Positions 25,489 through 34,270 are shown, numbered from the stretch's first letter. The stretch is DNA of 64,000 bases from Bacillus luti (GCF_001884105.1 NZ_MACI01000043.1:23844-87843); one strand, 5' to 3'. Made by a program: numbers and translations. Notes: generated from the sequence alone by a model not told the origin.

Positions 25489-26304
25489 ATGTCAAACCGA
25501 TTGTTTACCATGATTAAATCATTTGTGATCCCTATACTTGCTATCGTTACATTACTTGTTGTTGCTGGTTATGCCTTATCAGGTTGTCAAGGCGGGCAGA
25601 CAAAGTCGATTCAAGACCGCTATCCACTTGAGTCTGTCGCAAAAGAAGGTAAACAAGAATCTTACGTGTATAGGGCCGCCAATCGGTCAGTTCCTGAAGT
25701 CGCGAAGGAACTTATAGCCGAAAGGAAACCAAAGCAAGCATCTAAAGAAGACGAAAATCAAATGTTTCTCGTTTATTCTGATAAAATGTATAACCTTCAA
25801 AAGGATAAAGAGAAACCATCTGATACGTTAATTGAAGTCAGTAATGAAGAGTTTGTCCGTCAAAATTATCAACCGTCCTTCCTGCAAGGATATATTATGG
25901 GGAGTATATTAAACGATATATTCGGTTCGAAAAAATCATCATCTGGTGATTACCGAGGGTATAATGACAGACAAAATCATAAACCCGTTACGCCAGAAAG
26001 ACCGCCTACGAAAGAAGAAAAGAAAAACCCACCTCCAATTACGAAGGAAGGGAAAGGGTCTATCATTAAGCGAGGCGATAATGTAGATTCGAAATCTTCT
26101 GTAGGAGATACAGGAAGTATTACGAAAAAAGGAAATAATACGCCTCCGCCTTCTACTGGAAGCAAAGGGAAAATTACAAAAACACCAGGTGGTTCGAGCG
26201 GATCAGATGTGAAGCCGAAATCTTCTATTAAAACCCCACCAAAGAATACATCTCCCCCAAAAACAAGGGTCGGTGGTTCAGGAAAGATTACGAAGAGAAG
26301 ATAG
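25489..26304 (+). CDS. DUF4247-like exported protein with Pro/Ser/Lys-rich repeats
   Basis: A 271-aa protein with an N-terminal helix (about 10-30) and an AGYALSGC lipobox-like end, then a globular part to about residue 150, and a low-complexity tail built on GSIIKRG, GSITKKG, GKITKTPG, GKITKRR repeats. This layout suits the DUF4247 family found in these operons. It is last in the pspA operon and would sit on the outer membrane face with the tail reaching into the wall. Confidence 0.75.
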   Translation: MSNRLFTMIKSFVIPILAIVTLLVVAGYALSGCQGGQTKSIQDRYPLESVAKEGKQESYVYRAANRSVPEVAKELIAERKPKQASKEDENQMFLVYSDKMYNLQKDKEKPSDTLIEVSNEEFVRQNYQPSFLQGYIMGSILNDIFGSKKSSSGDYRGYNDRQNHKPVTPERPPTKEEKKNPPPITKEGKGSIIKRGDNVDSKSSVGDTGSITKKGNNTPPPSTGSKGKITKTPGGSSGSDVKPKSSIKTPPKNTSPPKTRVGGSGKITKRR

Positions 26305-26311
26305 TTATAGA

Positions 26312-26346
26312 GACCGAAAAGTGGAATTTACTTTTCGGTTTTTTTA
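26312..26346 (+). terminator. Terminator after pspA operon
   Basis: ACCGAAAAGT pairs with ACTTTTCGGT, followed by seven T. Confidence 0.8.
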
Positions 26347-26399
26347 TGGGGATTAATTCCTTGTAGCTGGTACAATTAAGTTATAAGGAGGAGATTGTT

Positions 26400-26618
26400 A
26401 TGACTATGTATAAAAGATTTAGTGTAATTATGTTCCTCGTATTATTCGTGAGTTTGTTTATAAGTACAACGATGAGATTTCACTTTGTAGTAGGTATTCT
26501 ATGGATATTATGTACATGTACTCTCTTTCTATATGTTCCACTTCGCTTTCAACATGAAGTGTCCGCCTTTCAAAAATACGTAGCATGGATTAAGAGCGGA
26601 GGAAGGTGGGGGGAATAA
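26400..26618 (+). CDS. Small two-helix membrane protein
   Basis: A 72-aa protein with two membrane helices (about 7-25 and 29-47) and a basic amphipathic tail (YVAWIKSGGRWGE). AAGGAGGAG is 6 bases before ATG 26400. It is monocistronic, between two terminators. No family recognised. Confidence 0.65.
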   Translation: MTMYKRFSVIMFLVLFVSLFISTTMRFHFVVGILWILCTCTLFLYVPLRFQHEVSAFQKYVAWIKSGGRWGE

Positions 26619-26653
26619 AATATATCAACGATTCGACAGGCAGTATCGATTTT
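26617..26653. repeat. Dispersed TATATCAACGATTCGACA repeat, copy A
   Basis: AAATATATCAACGATTCGAC followed by AGGCAGTATCGATTTT. The same arrangement (AAATATATCGACGTTTCGAC, then AAGGGCTATCGACTT) occurs at 34862-34895. It starts at the stop codon of the small membrane protein gene. Confidence 0.55.
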
Positions 26654-26657
26654 ATAA

Positions 26658-26700
26658 TAAAAAGAGGCGGTCCCAACATTTTGGGACTGCCTCTTTTTTT
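26658..26700. terminator. Bidirectional terminator
   Basis: AAAAGAGGCGGTCCCAA and TTGGGACTGCCTCTTTT pair with one G-T, flanked by A- and T-runs; it serves the small membrane protein (+) and the YitT-like gene (-). Confidence 0.85.
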
Positions 26701-26709
26701 GCATAACGA

Positions 26710-27582
26710 TTAATGAATATCGCGTTTCTTGAAATTACCGCCTTTTACTTCTGCTACGTCATAAACTGTAATAAAGGCATTAGGATCGATTTCATTAATC
26801 AGGTCTTTCATTTTACTTTCTTCTAAACGGTTAATTACACAAGAAATTTCTTTGAATTTCTCTCTTGAATAACCACCATAAACTTCATTGTATGTTGCGC
26901 TTCGGCCTAAACGATCGCGAATGGTTTCTACCATTAATTCAGGCTCTTTTGTGATAATCTTGAATGTTTTCGAACCACTTAAACCAACTTCAACGATATG
27001 AATCACTTTCGAAGCAATAAAGTAAGCAATTGCCGAAAGGATAGCGCCTTGAAGACCGAATACTGTTGATACGAAAATAAATACGAACATGTTTAAGAAT
27101 AAAATAAGGTCACTCGTTCCAAATGGTAATTTACGAGAAAGTAATACAGCTAGCATATCGATTCCATCTAATGCGCCGCCGTTACGTAATGCTAGTCCCA
27201 TACCAAAACCGATAATAATACCACCGACAACTGTAACTAATAATGTATCGCCTTCAATAATAGTTGGTATACCGTGCATGACAACGGTACCGATTGCTAA
27301 TGAAGCAATCCCGATAATAGAATAAATTGCAAAGCTTTTACCGATCTGCTTATATCCTAACCAAACGAAAGGAATGTTAATAACTGCGATTAGAGCTCCT
27401 AATGGCAATCCAAATAATCTTGAACTAACGATACTTAAACCAGTTACACCACCGTCTGATACGTTATTTGGAATTAATACTGCTTCTAATCCGTACGCTG
27501 TGATGAATGCCCCAATAATAATCATCAAAGCTTTTGAAGCAATTTTTAGCTTATTGGGCTTGTTTTTGATAATTTTCTCCAT
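26710..27582 (-). CDS. YitT-family membrane protein (DUF161/DUF2179)
   Basis: A 290-aa protein with five to six membrane helices (residues about 12-180; GLEAVLIPNNVSDGGVTG motif in the first loop) and a C-terminal cytosolic DUF2179 domain (residues about 205-285; SRSA/GRSATYNEVYGGYS, VIN, DPNAFITVYDV). The family (YitT, YpjC, YxkD, YvjA) is common in Bacillus; function is not established. GAGGAA precedes ATG 27582; an earlier in-frame ATG lacks a site. Confidence 0.88.
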   Translation of the reverse strand: MEKIIKNKPNKLKIASKALMIIIGAFITAYGLEAVLIPNNVSDGGVTGLSIVSSRLFGLPLGALIAVINIPFVWLGYKQIGKSFAIYSIIGIASLAIGTVVMHGIPTIIEGDTLLVTVVGGIIIGFGMGLALRNGGALDGIDMLAVLLSRKLPFGTSDLILFLNMFVFIFVSTVFGLQGAILSAIAYFIASKVIHIVEVGLSGSKTFKIITKEPELMVETIRDRLGRSATYNEVYGGYSREKFKEISCVINRLEESKMKDLINEIDPNAFITVYDVAEVKGGNFKKRDIH

Positions 27583-27738
27583 GTAATTTCCTCGTTTCAA
27601 ACTAGTTTCTTATTTGTTACGTAATTCACACCTAAATTCCATTTTAACATTTTATTTGAAAAAATTCTCCTTTAATGGATGTATGCAGGGAATAGTATCA
27701 CCGTATCGTCTTAAAAAAATTTGAAATGAGTATAAGAA

Positions 27739-27763
27739 ATCCCATCCTTAAAAAGGATGGGAT
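27739..27763 (-). terminator. Hairpin after YdcF-like gene
   Basis: ATCCCATCCTT pairs with AAGGATGGGAT around three A. It lies 5 bases after the minus-strand stop; the T-run on that strand is short. Confidence 0.6.
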
Positions 27764-27767
27764 GTTG

Positions 27768-28802
27768 TTAAGAAAATATAAAACTAATCACTGTTAGGAA
27801 TAAAGCGAATCCTAAAATCGGTCCACATACTTTCATATGGCGCTTACGTCCCATAACGACGATTGCGACATATTCGCGAATCATTGCATTAGGCCAATAA
27901 TAAAAGGCTGTTTTTGACCCGATTCCTTGGCTATTCAGACCAGCTTGTTTTGCATATATGCCAGCACGGAAAAGATGGAAATTATTCGTTGTAAAAATAC
28001 TTCTATATTTACCGTCTGGTTTTAAAGAATCCATAATTTCTTTGGAGAACAACATATTTTGATATGTGTTTACAGAGCGATTTTCTTGCACTGTATGTTC
28101 AATTGGAATCCCCTTTTCAATAGCGTAATTTTGCATTGCTTCCGCTTCTGGAAGACCTTCATCCGGACCTTGTCCACCAGAGAATATAATTGTTGGTGGT
28201 GTATTCACGGCTGCTTGTTTCCAGTAAAAGTCGATTGCTTTATTAATGCGACTTGCAAGTAAAGGGGGCACTTTGTCATTAATTAAGCCACTGCCAAGAA
28301 CGATGATGAAATCTTGGTTACGTCTCGGTCTATTGAATTGGTATAAAAAATATGCGCTTAAGAAGTTAGACAAATGTACAAAGAAATATATAGTTATAAG
28401 AGAAATAGCAGCAAAAATAAATTGAAAATGCGCTGAGAATAAACTTGCTGGATTTATGATAGGGATTAGCATACAGAATAAAATCCCTAAAGCAGCAATT
28501 AAAGTTAAAGAATTTGTGAAGCGTCGTCCTTCGCGTCGCATCAAAATTCTCGCATTAAGAAATAGTCCAAACATTAAAGCGATTATTGCAAAAGGTATCA
28601 TTACAACTAGCGCTATCATAGGAATAATAACGATAAAATGTAAAGAGTTACTACCAGACTCATAGGAGGCTATTGCGCAAAATAATAAAAATGAACAGAA
28701 AAAGGCATTAAATAAAAAGCCGTTTATTATTTTTCGCGGATCTTTTAAATAGGAGATAAGAAAAATAATAAACAATATAAGAGGAATAATTCCGAAAGAC
28801 AT
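27768..28802 (-). CDS. YdcF/DUF218-family membrane protein
   Basis: A 344-aa protein with four to five N-terminal helices (residues about 1-155), then a DUF218 domain (DFIIVLGSGL, SRINKAIDFY, IIFSGGQGPDEGLPEAEAM, SVNTYQNMLFSKE, FTTNNFHLFRA), and a last helix near the C-terminus. DUF218 proteins of the SanA/YdcF/ElyC type act on the envelope or bind nucleotides; which applies here is unknown. TTGAGGTG is 10 bases before ATG 28802. Confidence 0.85.
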   Translation of the reverse strand: MSFGIIPLILFIIFLISYLKDPRKIINGFLFNAFFCSFLLFCAIASYESGSNSLHFIVIIPMIALVVMIPFAIIALMFGLFLNARILMRREGRRFTNSLTLIAALGILFCMLIPIINPASLFSAHFQFIFAAISLITIYFFVHLSNFLSAYFLYQFNRPRRNQDFIIVLGSGLINDKVPPLLASRINKAIDFYWKQAAVNTPPTIIFSGGQGPDEGLPEAEAMQNYAIEKGIPIEHTVQENRSVNTYQNMLFSKEIMDSLKPDGKYRSIFTTNNFHLFRAGIYAKQAGLNSQGIGSKTAFYYWPNAMIREYVAIVVMGRKRHMKVCGPILGFALFLTVISFIFS

Positions 28803-28899
28803 AAATATAGTACACCTCAATTTGTATAAGAATTTGACATACCTTTTATATTACATGATTTTATAATTGAAAATGAAAGAAAAAGGATTTTGAATTTTC

Positions 28900-28975
28900 T
28901 TGATAAAGTATATTCAAGGCGCTATATTAAAAGTAAAATGGTTGAAAAGGCACTCGGTAGAGTGTCTTTTCTTTT
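28900..28975 (+). ncRNA. Strong promoter followed at once by a terminator (possible tiny RNA)
   Basis: TTGATA (28900-28905), 17 bases, TATATT (28923-28928), then only about 17 bases before the hairpin AAAAGGCACTC-GGTA-GAGTGTCTTTT (28945-28970) and T-run. The transcript would be about 40 nt with no reading frame. It lies in the 696-base gap between the YdcF-like gene and the SLH/Excalibur gene. Confidence 0.4.
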
Positions 28976-29146
28976 GTATGTAATTATGCATATTATATTT
29001 ATTTTCAAGTGAATAGGATTAAAATATAGGTGATAGGCAGACTATATAAAGCAGAATTTAATACAAACATTTCCCTCTACTTTTTTGTATCTAACAATCG
29101 TATAACAATAAAAAATTCTGTTTTATAGTGTCTGTTTATGAAAAGC

Positions 29147-29180
29147 GTAAAAGGTGTCTTCGGTGAAGGCACCTTTTTGT
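29147..29180 (+). terminator. Terminator without an upstream gene
   Basis: AAAAGGTGTCTTC pairs with GAAGGCACCTTTT (one G-T pair) around GGT. The 170 bases upstream, back to the previous terminator, hold no credible gene, so an unannotated short transcript may end here. Confidence 0.55.
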
Positions 29181-29298
29181 TGTTTAATGTAGATGCTTTT
29201 CACTGTTGATATAGTGGAAAGTATCTATACTAAACATTAGCAATCTTCCGTATAAATATTATCAATTTACTATATATTCCAGTGGTGGTAACCTACGT

Positions 29299-29382
29299 AT
29301 GAAAGGCTATCTTTTTCAAAATATTACCCCTAATAAATTTTTGAAGAAGTCAACTGTCTCCAAAATTGCCATTCATGCTTAG
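29299..29382 (+). CDS. Possible 27-aa peptide gene
   Basis: ATG at 29299 starts a 27-codon frame (MKGYLFQNITPNKF then LKKSTVSKIAIHA) whose stop lies one base before a perfect terminator. The ribosome site (GTGGTGG) is weak and the peptide is basic with no membrane helix. Placement right against the terminator is the main support. It could equally be chance in an untranslated RNA. Confidence 0.3.
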   Translation: MKGYLFQNITPNKFLKKSTVSKIAIHA

Positions 29383-29383
29383 C

Positions 29384-29412
29384 AAAAAAGAATCCTGCTG
29401 GATTCTTTTTTG
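29384..29412 (+). terminator. Terminator
   Basis: AAAAAAGAATCC pairs with GGATTCTTTTTT around four bases. It is the third terminator in a row without a normal gene upstream. Confidence 0.8.
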
Positions 29413-29497
29413 TGTTCGACATGATATGACAAATTACATTTTAATAATTTGTTATTATGTTAAATGGTTATTAAGAATAGTAAAAGGGGATTTTAGA

Positions 29498-30271
29498 ATG
29501 AATTTAAAGAAAATACTTTTAGCAGGTGCGCTTGTCGCAACAACTGCATTTACATCAATTGGGACGGCACAAGCAAGTACTATCTTCAAAGATGTTCCAA
29601 CAGGGCATTGGTCTTATAAAGCAATTTTAGATTTAACAAGTAAAAATATTGTTAGTGGGTACGGAAATGGAATTTTTGGATTCGGCGATGACGTGACTCG
29701 TGAGCAAGTTGCTAGACTTATGTATCTTCAACTAAAGCCGGGATCGAAAGAGAATTACAATAATCCGTATAATGATATTAATGAGCATTCAACAAGTTTT
29801 AAAAAGGAAATTTTAGCATTAACAGAAATGGGGATTTTTGCAGGAGATGAAAAAGGGAACTTTAGACCAAAAGCTTCTTTGACTCGTGAAGAAATGGCTC
29901 AAGTGTTAACAAATGCATATAAATTAGTGGCAAAATCAGAGCATACATTTGTAGATGTAGATAGAAAATCATGGTCGAATAAAGCGATTAGCGCTGTACA
30001 GTCTAATAAAATTGCTGCTGGAACAGGCGATAATATGTTTTCACCTAAGATGAATGTAACTCGTGAACAATATGTACAGTTCTTATATAATGCGACATTA
30101 CCATATGAGGAAAGACCAGGAGCAAATCAAGAGCCAAAGCGCTTTGCTAATTGTAAAGAAGCAAACGATGCTGGATTTTATGATATTACAAGAGATAGTC
30201 CATACTACGGAAAGCATTTAGATCGTGATGGCGATGGAATTGCTTGTGAGAGAGAGAAGAGCGGTAAATAA
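29498..30271 (+). CDS. SLH-domain protein with C-terminal Excalibur domain
   Basis: A 257-aa exported protein: signal peptide (1-27, ending GTAQA), three SLH domains (FKDVPTGHWSYKAI near 30, YNDINEHSTSFKKEI near 90, FVDVDRKSWSNKAI near 150) that hold it to wall polysaccharide, and a C-terminal Excalibur calcium-binding motif (FANCKEANDAG and DRDGDGIACE). ATG 29498 has AAAAGGGGA upstream; the frame is open earlier through a terminator, so earlier starts are unlikely. It probably is an S-layer-associated Ca-binding protein. Confidence 0.88.
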   Translation: MNLKKILLAGALVATTAFTSIGTAQASTIFKDVPTGHWSYKAILDLTSKNIVSGYGNGIFGFGDDVTREQVARLMYLQLKPGSKENYNNPYNDINEHSTSFKKEILALTEMGIFAGDEKGNFRPKASLTREEMAQVLTNAYKLVAKSEHTFVDVDRKSWSNKAISAVQSNKIAAGTGDNMFSPKMNVTREQYVQFLYNATLPYEERPGANQEPKRFANCKEANDAGFYDITRDSPYYGKHLDRDGDGIACEREKSGK

Positions 30272-30305
30272 GAAAAAGCACTCAATCTGAGTGCTTTTTC
30301 TTATT
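30270..30305 (+). terminator. Terminator after SLH/Excalibur gene
   Basis: AAGAAAAAGCACTC pairs with GAGTGCTTTTTCTT around five bases; starts at the stop codon. Confidence 0.8.
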
Positions 30306-30371
30306 GAAACATGCTATTTTTGTAGGCGATTTTCATAAAATAAAAGTAACGAAATGAAAGTAGGTGACAAA

Positions 30372-30587
30372 ATGCCGGCAGTTGTGGAAGGTGTTATTAT
30401 TGAAAACTGCAATGGGACGATTAATTTGGGTGATAAATATAACGTGCAGCCTATTGAAAAGACGAAAGCTTATAATGGATCGGGGTCATCGAATACAGGA
30501 CTAAAAGTTCAAACATTTAGTGGTGTTAGTACAGCGGATGTAGGGGATAATGATGTGAATGACCAAGGGATACAATTTACTTTATAG
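30372..30587 (+). CDS. Spore germination protein, GerPA/GerPF family
   Basis: A 71-aa protein starting MPAVVEGVIIENCNG and carrying NLGDKYNVQPIEKTKAYNGSGSSNTG, the hallmark of GerPA/GerPF-like coat proteins that help germinants cross the spore coat. GTAGGTG is 5 bases before ATG 30372. It is a stand-alone gene, away from a gerPABCDEF operon. Typical for sigma-K-controlled coat genes, but I cannot pick out a clear sigma-K promoter. Confidence 0.8.
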   Translation: MPAVVEGVIIENCNGTINLGDKYNVQPIEKTKAYNGSGSSNTGLKVQTFSGVSTADVGDNDVNDQGIQFTL

Positions 30588-30717
30588 TGTAATATGCAAA
30601 ATTTCATAAAATGATGAATTTTCCCTGTGCTACAATGTAGCTGTGAGCTGTTAGTGATTCTTCTATATCATAGTTGTTAGATTAGAAATATAACATCTTA
30701 TCGAAAATCATACGTAT

Positions 30718-30752
30718 AAAAAAGACACTTCAAACGAAGTGTCTTTTTTTAT
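30718..30752. terminator. Terminator at the end of cydAB
   Basis: AAAAAGACACTTC pairs with GAAGTGTCTTTTT around AAAC; A-run and T-run on both sides. It serves the minus-strand cydB and possibly the gerP-like gene. Confidence 0.85.
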
Positions 30753-30753
30753 C

Positions 30754-31782
30754 TTAGTGATATCCTTTAGCAGAGTCTTTATGAATTTTATTTTTAAAGA
30801 TACTGTAGCTCCAAAGTTGATATCCAATAACGATTGGTACCATGACCATTGCAACGAAGAACATAATTTTTAAATTCAATTGACTACCAGCTGCGTTGTA
30901 TAACGTTGTACTATACGCATCGTTAATACGAGATGGTAACATTCTTGGGAACATACCTGCAAAGCCAGTTGTCATAAACATTGCAATCGTTAAGCAAACG
31001 AATGTGAATGCAAGACCGATTTTATGTTTGTACACCATAATAAGTGCGAGTACACTCATTAACATGGCAAGTACCGGAAGAATGAATAGTACAGGATATT
31101 CCGTAAAGTTTTGGAATAGGTTTGTACGATTGGCAGTTGCTACGTAGAAAATAGCTAAAATGATAGCAGCTGCCATTGAAAATGGTCGTGCGATTTTATA
31201 AGCGCGATCAGATACTTCACCAGTCGTCTTAATCATAACCCAAAGGGCACCAGATACGACGAATATAGCAGTGAAGAAAAGGCCACCTAAAATACCATAA
31301 TGGTTTAATAAACTAAGTAAATTTCCTTCATAACCGTTTTTCCCGATTTGTAGTCCGTAATATAGATTAGCGAATGTAACACCGAATAAGAATGCGATTA
31401 GGAAACTACCGATTGTAAATGCCCATTTACAAGTTTTTTGCCAAATTGGTGAATCGTCTTTATGCATGAATTCAAGTCCAGCGGCTCGAGCAAATAGTGC
31501 AAGTAATACTAAAAATAACGGTGTATATAGATAACTAAACATATTGGCATATGTGATTGGGAAGGCAGCAAATGTTGCGCCACCAGCTGTAATTAACCAT
31601 ACTTCATTACCGCCCCAGAACGGGCCAATTGCTTCTTGTAATTGATTTCGTTCTTGTCGGTCTTTCGCAACGAATGGGAAAATCATCCCGTTACCGAGTG
31701 CGTATCCATCAAGAATGAAGTAAACTGTCCAAATTACGCCCCATAAACCGAACCAGATGACTGCAAGCATATCATGAGACAT
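30754..31782 (-). CDS. cydB: Cytochrome bd ubiquinol oxidase subunit II
   Basis: Membrane subunit (342 aa, about nine helices) of the high-affinity quinol oxidase that reduces O2 to water. The N-terminal WFGLWGVIWTVYFILDGYALG and GPFWGGNEVWLI motifs are diagnostic. GGAGGT precedes the start, which lies inside the last codons of cydA (11-base overlap), so translation is coupled. Several B. cereus strains carry two cyd sets; this is one of them. Confidence 0.95.
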   Translation of the reverse strand: MSHDMLAVIWFGLWGVIWTVYFILDGYALGNGMIFPFVAKDRQERNQLQEAIGPFWGGNEVWLITAGGATFAAFPITYANMFSYLYTPLFLVLLALFARAAGLEFMHKDDSPIWQKTCKWAFTIGSFLIAFLFGVTFANLYYGLQIGKNGYEGNLLSLLNHYGILGGLFFTAIFVVSGALWVMIKTTGEVSDRAYKIARPFSMAAAIILAIFYVATANRTNLFQNFTEYPVLFILPVLAMLMSVLALIMVYKHKIGLAFTFVCLTIAMFMTTGFAGMFPRMLPSRINDAYSTTLYNAAGSQLNLKIMFFVAMVMVPIVIGYQLWSYSIFKNKIHKDSAKGYH

Positions 31783-33121
31783 GAGCTGTACCTCCTTCAG
31801 TAGCAGGTTCTTCTAATGCAGCAGGTCCTTTTTTCGCGAACTTTAGCATTAAGTATACGTCTGCGATTAAAAGTAAAGTGTAGAACAAGATTAAACTAAT
31901 TAAAGAGAACCAAATTTGTGGAACGGATATAGGTGACACAGATTCTGCTGTACGCATGAGTTTATATACTGTCCATGGTTGGCGACCTACTTCAGCGACA
32001 ACCCAACCAGCATTAATCGCAATGTATGGAAGTAAGACGGACCACATTGTAATTTTTAAATAACGTTTTGAGTTTTCTAGTTTTCCTTTTCGGTTTAAAT
32101 AGAAGCCGTACCAAGTTAATGCCATAAAGAACATACCAAGTGCAACCATTAAGCGGAAGCTATAATACACGAGGTTAACATTTGGGCGTTCATCTTTCGG
32201 AATATCTTTTAAACCAACAATTTCGCCATCAAATGAGTTTGTATAGAAGAAGCTTCCTAGTTTCGGAATCGTAAGGAATTCAAAGTTCTTTTCGTTTTTC
32301 ACATCAGGAATTTGCACAATTGAGAAGCCTTGTCCTTTACCAGTTTCCCAAACTGCTTCCATTGCAGCTCCTTTAGCTGGTTGATATTTAGCTGCGGATA
32401 CACCGGATTGATGTCCCATAAATGGTGTAACAGTTGCAGCGAATAATCCTAACATTAAACCAAACTTAAATGATTTTTTGAAGAATTCAACTTCATTTTT
32501 ACGTAGTAAGTGATAGGCACTAATTGCCATAACGAAGAAAGCACCAACGATATAACAACCAATTACAGTATGGAAGAACATATTCCAAGCATATGGATTT
32601 GTAACAAGTGCCCAGAAGTCGTTTAATTCAGCGCGGCCATTACGTACTACGTAGCCAACAGGATTTTGCATGAAACCGTTCGCTGTAATAATCCAAAGGG
32701 CAGAAATATTTGTTCCAAGTGCAACCATCCACATACAGAAGGCGCGGAACTTTGGTGAAATTTTGTCTTTACCGAATAACCATATCCCCATGAAGGTAGA
32801 TTCTAAGAAGAAGGCAACAAGTGCTTCGATTGCGAGAGGTGATCCGAAAATATCTCCCATATATTTGGAGTACTCAGACCAGTTTGTTCCAAATTGGAAT
32901 TCCATCGTAATCCCGGTTATAATCCCCATTACGAAGTTAATTGTAAATAATTTACCCCAGAAATTTGCCATTTTGCGGTATGTTGGATTCAATGTGCGGG
33001 CGTATTGAGTTTCCATACATGCTACTAAAATAACAAGTCCGATTGTCAAAGGTACAAATAAAAAGTGATAAAAAATAGTAATTGCAAATTGAAAACGACT
33101 CAGTAACAGAACGTCGGACAT
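31772..33121 (-). CDS. cydA: Cytochrome bd ubiquinol oxidase subunit I
   Basis: Haem-bearing subunit (449 aa, nine helices). Visible are the start RFQFAITIFYHFLFVPLTIG with the haem-b595 His, the short Gram-positive Q-loop with QPAKGAAMEA and GQGFSI, and the VAEVGRQPWTVY motif. GGAGTG is before ATG 33121. A near-consensus Fnr box upstream suggests induction at low oxygen. Confidence 0.95.
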   Translation of the reverse strand: MSDVLLLSRFQFAITIFYHFLFVPLTIGLVILVACMETQYARTLNPTYRKMANFWGKLFTINFVMGIITGITMEFQFGTNWSEYSKYMGDIFGSPLAIEALVAFFLESTFMGIWLFGKDKISPKFRAFCMWMVALGTNISALWIITANGFMQNPVGYVVRNGRAELNDFWALVTNPYAWNMFFHTVIGCYIVGAFFVMAISAYHLLRKNEVEFFKKSFKFGLMLGLFAATVTPFMGHQSGVSAAKYQPAKGAAMEAVWETGKGQGFSIVQIPDVKNEKNFEFLTIPKLGSFFYTNSFDGEIVGLKDIPKDERPNVNLVYYSFRLMVALGMFFMALTWYGFYLNRKGKLENSKRYLKITMWSVLLPYIAINAGWVVAEVGRQPWTVYKLMRTAESVSPISVPQIWFSLISLILFYTLLLIADVYLMLKFAKKGPAALEEPATEGGTAHVS

Positions 33122-33160
33122 AATAAATATTCACTCCTTTTTTACATTATCTACAATTAG

Positions 33161-33202
33161 TTTATAGTGAAAATAGGAGTATAGTATGTGATACATGTTA
33201 CA
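33161..33202 (-). promoter_or_regulatory. cydAB promoter with Fnr-like box
   Basis: TGTGATACATGTTACA (33187-33202) matches TGTGA-N6-TCACA with one mismatch. On the minus strand TATAAA (33166-33161) is a good -10, placing the box centre about 40 bp upstream of the likely transcription start, the classic class II Fnr position. Confidence 0.55.
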
Positions 33203-33345
33203 AAGCTGTGTGTATATTTTGAAAGAATTATGTCGGTTATCTGAAAATATATTGCTTTTATAATAATACAATATGCTTTTTGTGTTTTTCATATTTTGGT
33301 ACACTATATAAGTAATGTAAATGAGAGAAAAGAGGGTCCTTTACT

Positions 33346-33909
33346 ATGAAGTCATTAGAAGAGATTTTACAATACAATGAAAAATTCGTTGAAGAAAAAA
33401 AATACGAAGAGTACGAAACGGGAAAATTCCCAAATAAAAAAATGGTAATAATCTCTTGTATGGATACTCGCCTTGTTGAATTATTACCGAAAGCGATGAA
33501 TATGCGTAACGGTGATGTGAAAATTATTAAAGTAGCAGGCGCTGTTATTTCACATCCATTTGGAAGTATTATGCGTAGTATTTTAGTTGCTGTATATGAG
33601 CTGGGTGCTGATGAAGTTTGTGTAGTTGGTCACCACGATTGTGGTATGGCAAAAATTCAAGCAAGCAGTACGATTGAGAAGATGAAAGAGCGCGGTATAA
33701 CAAATGAGAAATTAGATACACTTCGTTATTCTGGAATCGATTTAGAAAGATTCCTACAAGGATTCTCTAGTGTAGAAGAAAGTGTAGAACATAGCGTATC
33801 AATACTTCGCAACCATCCATTACTTCCAGAAGAAGTACCTGTTCACGGTCTTGTTATCGATCCTGACACAGGAAAATTAGATTTAGTTGTGAATGGTTAC
33901 GACAATTAA
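33346..33909 (+). CDS. ytiB: Beta-class carbonic anhydrase
   Basis: Zinc enzyme of 187 aa interconverting CO2 and bicarbonate in the cytosol. Zn ligands Cys38 (SCMDTR, with the Asp40-Arg42 dyad), His96 and Cys99 (GHHDCGM) are present. AGAGGG precedes ATG 33346. The stop codon shares the palindrome TTAA with the stop of convergent yidD, so there is no intergenic space. Matches B. subtilis YtiB in length and neighbourhood (luxS close by). Confidence 0.92.
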   Translation: MKSLEEILQYNEKFVEEKKYEEYETGKFPNKKMVIISCMDTRLVELLPKAMNMRNGDVKIIKVAGAVISHPFGSIMRSILVAVYELGADEVCVVGHHDCGMAKIQASSTIEKMKERGITNEKLDTLRYSGIDLERFLQGFSSVEESVEHSVSILRNHPLLPEEVPVHGLVIDPDTGKLDLVVNGYDN

Positions 33910-34142
33910 GAATTCACTTTGTCATCCTTTTTATCTGGGACAGGATCAAATCCTCCTGGATGGAAAGGGTGACATTTTAATATACGCTTGCAAGTAAGCC
34001 AAAATCCTTTGAGGGCACCGTGTTTTTGAAACGCCTCTAACCCGTAATGAGAACAAGTTGGATAAAAGCGGCACGTTGGTGGTGTCATCGGAGAAATGAA
34101 CTTTTGATAAAAGCGTATAATCCCAATAAAAATCTGTTTCAT
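33906..34142 (-). CDS. yidD: Membrane protein insertion efficiency factor YidD
   Basis: A 78-aa protein with the family pattern [43 protein letters not shown], including three conserved Cys. It helps YidC/Oxa-type insertases. In many bacteria it lies beside rnpA/yidC; in Bacillus it sits near luxS (YtjA), as here. It converges on the carbonic anhydrase gene with overlapping stops. Confidence 0.93.
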   Translation of the reverse strand: MKQIFIGIIRFYQKFISPMTPPTCRFYPTCSHYGLEAFQKHGALKGFWLTCKRILKCHPFHPGGFDPVPDKKDDKVNS

Positions 34143-34270
34143 AACGGTCTCCTTTTCAGCATAGTCTTAAAGTATTATAGCACGACTGTACATAATACTT
34201 TACTAATGTGCATTTCCGTTATATCATATTGGATATAACGGAATTAAATTAAAAGCGGGAGAGATGTTGT

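Noticed and set aside
29139-29210. 23-codon frame through the 29147 terminator
   Set aside because: It would be translated through the hairpin and has no ribosome site.
34143-34270. Search for a SAM or SRH-type riboswitch before luxS
   Set aside because: The short leader shows no S-box or other conserved core.
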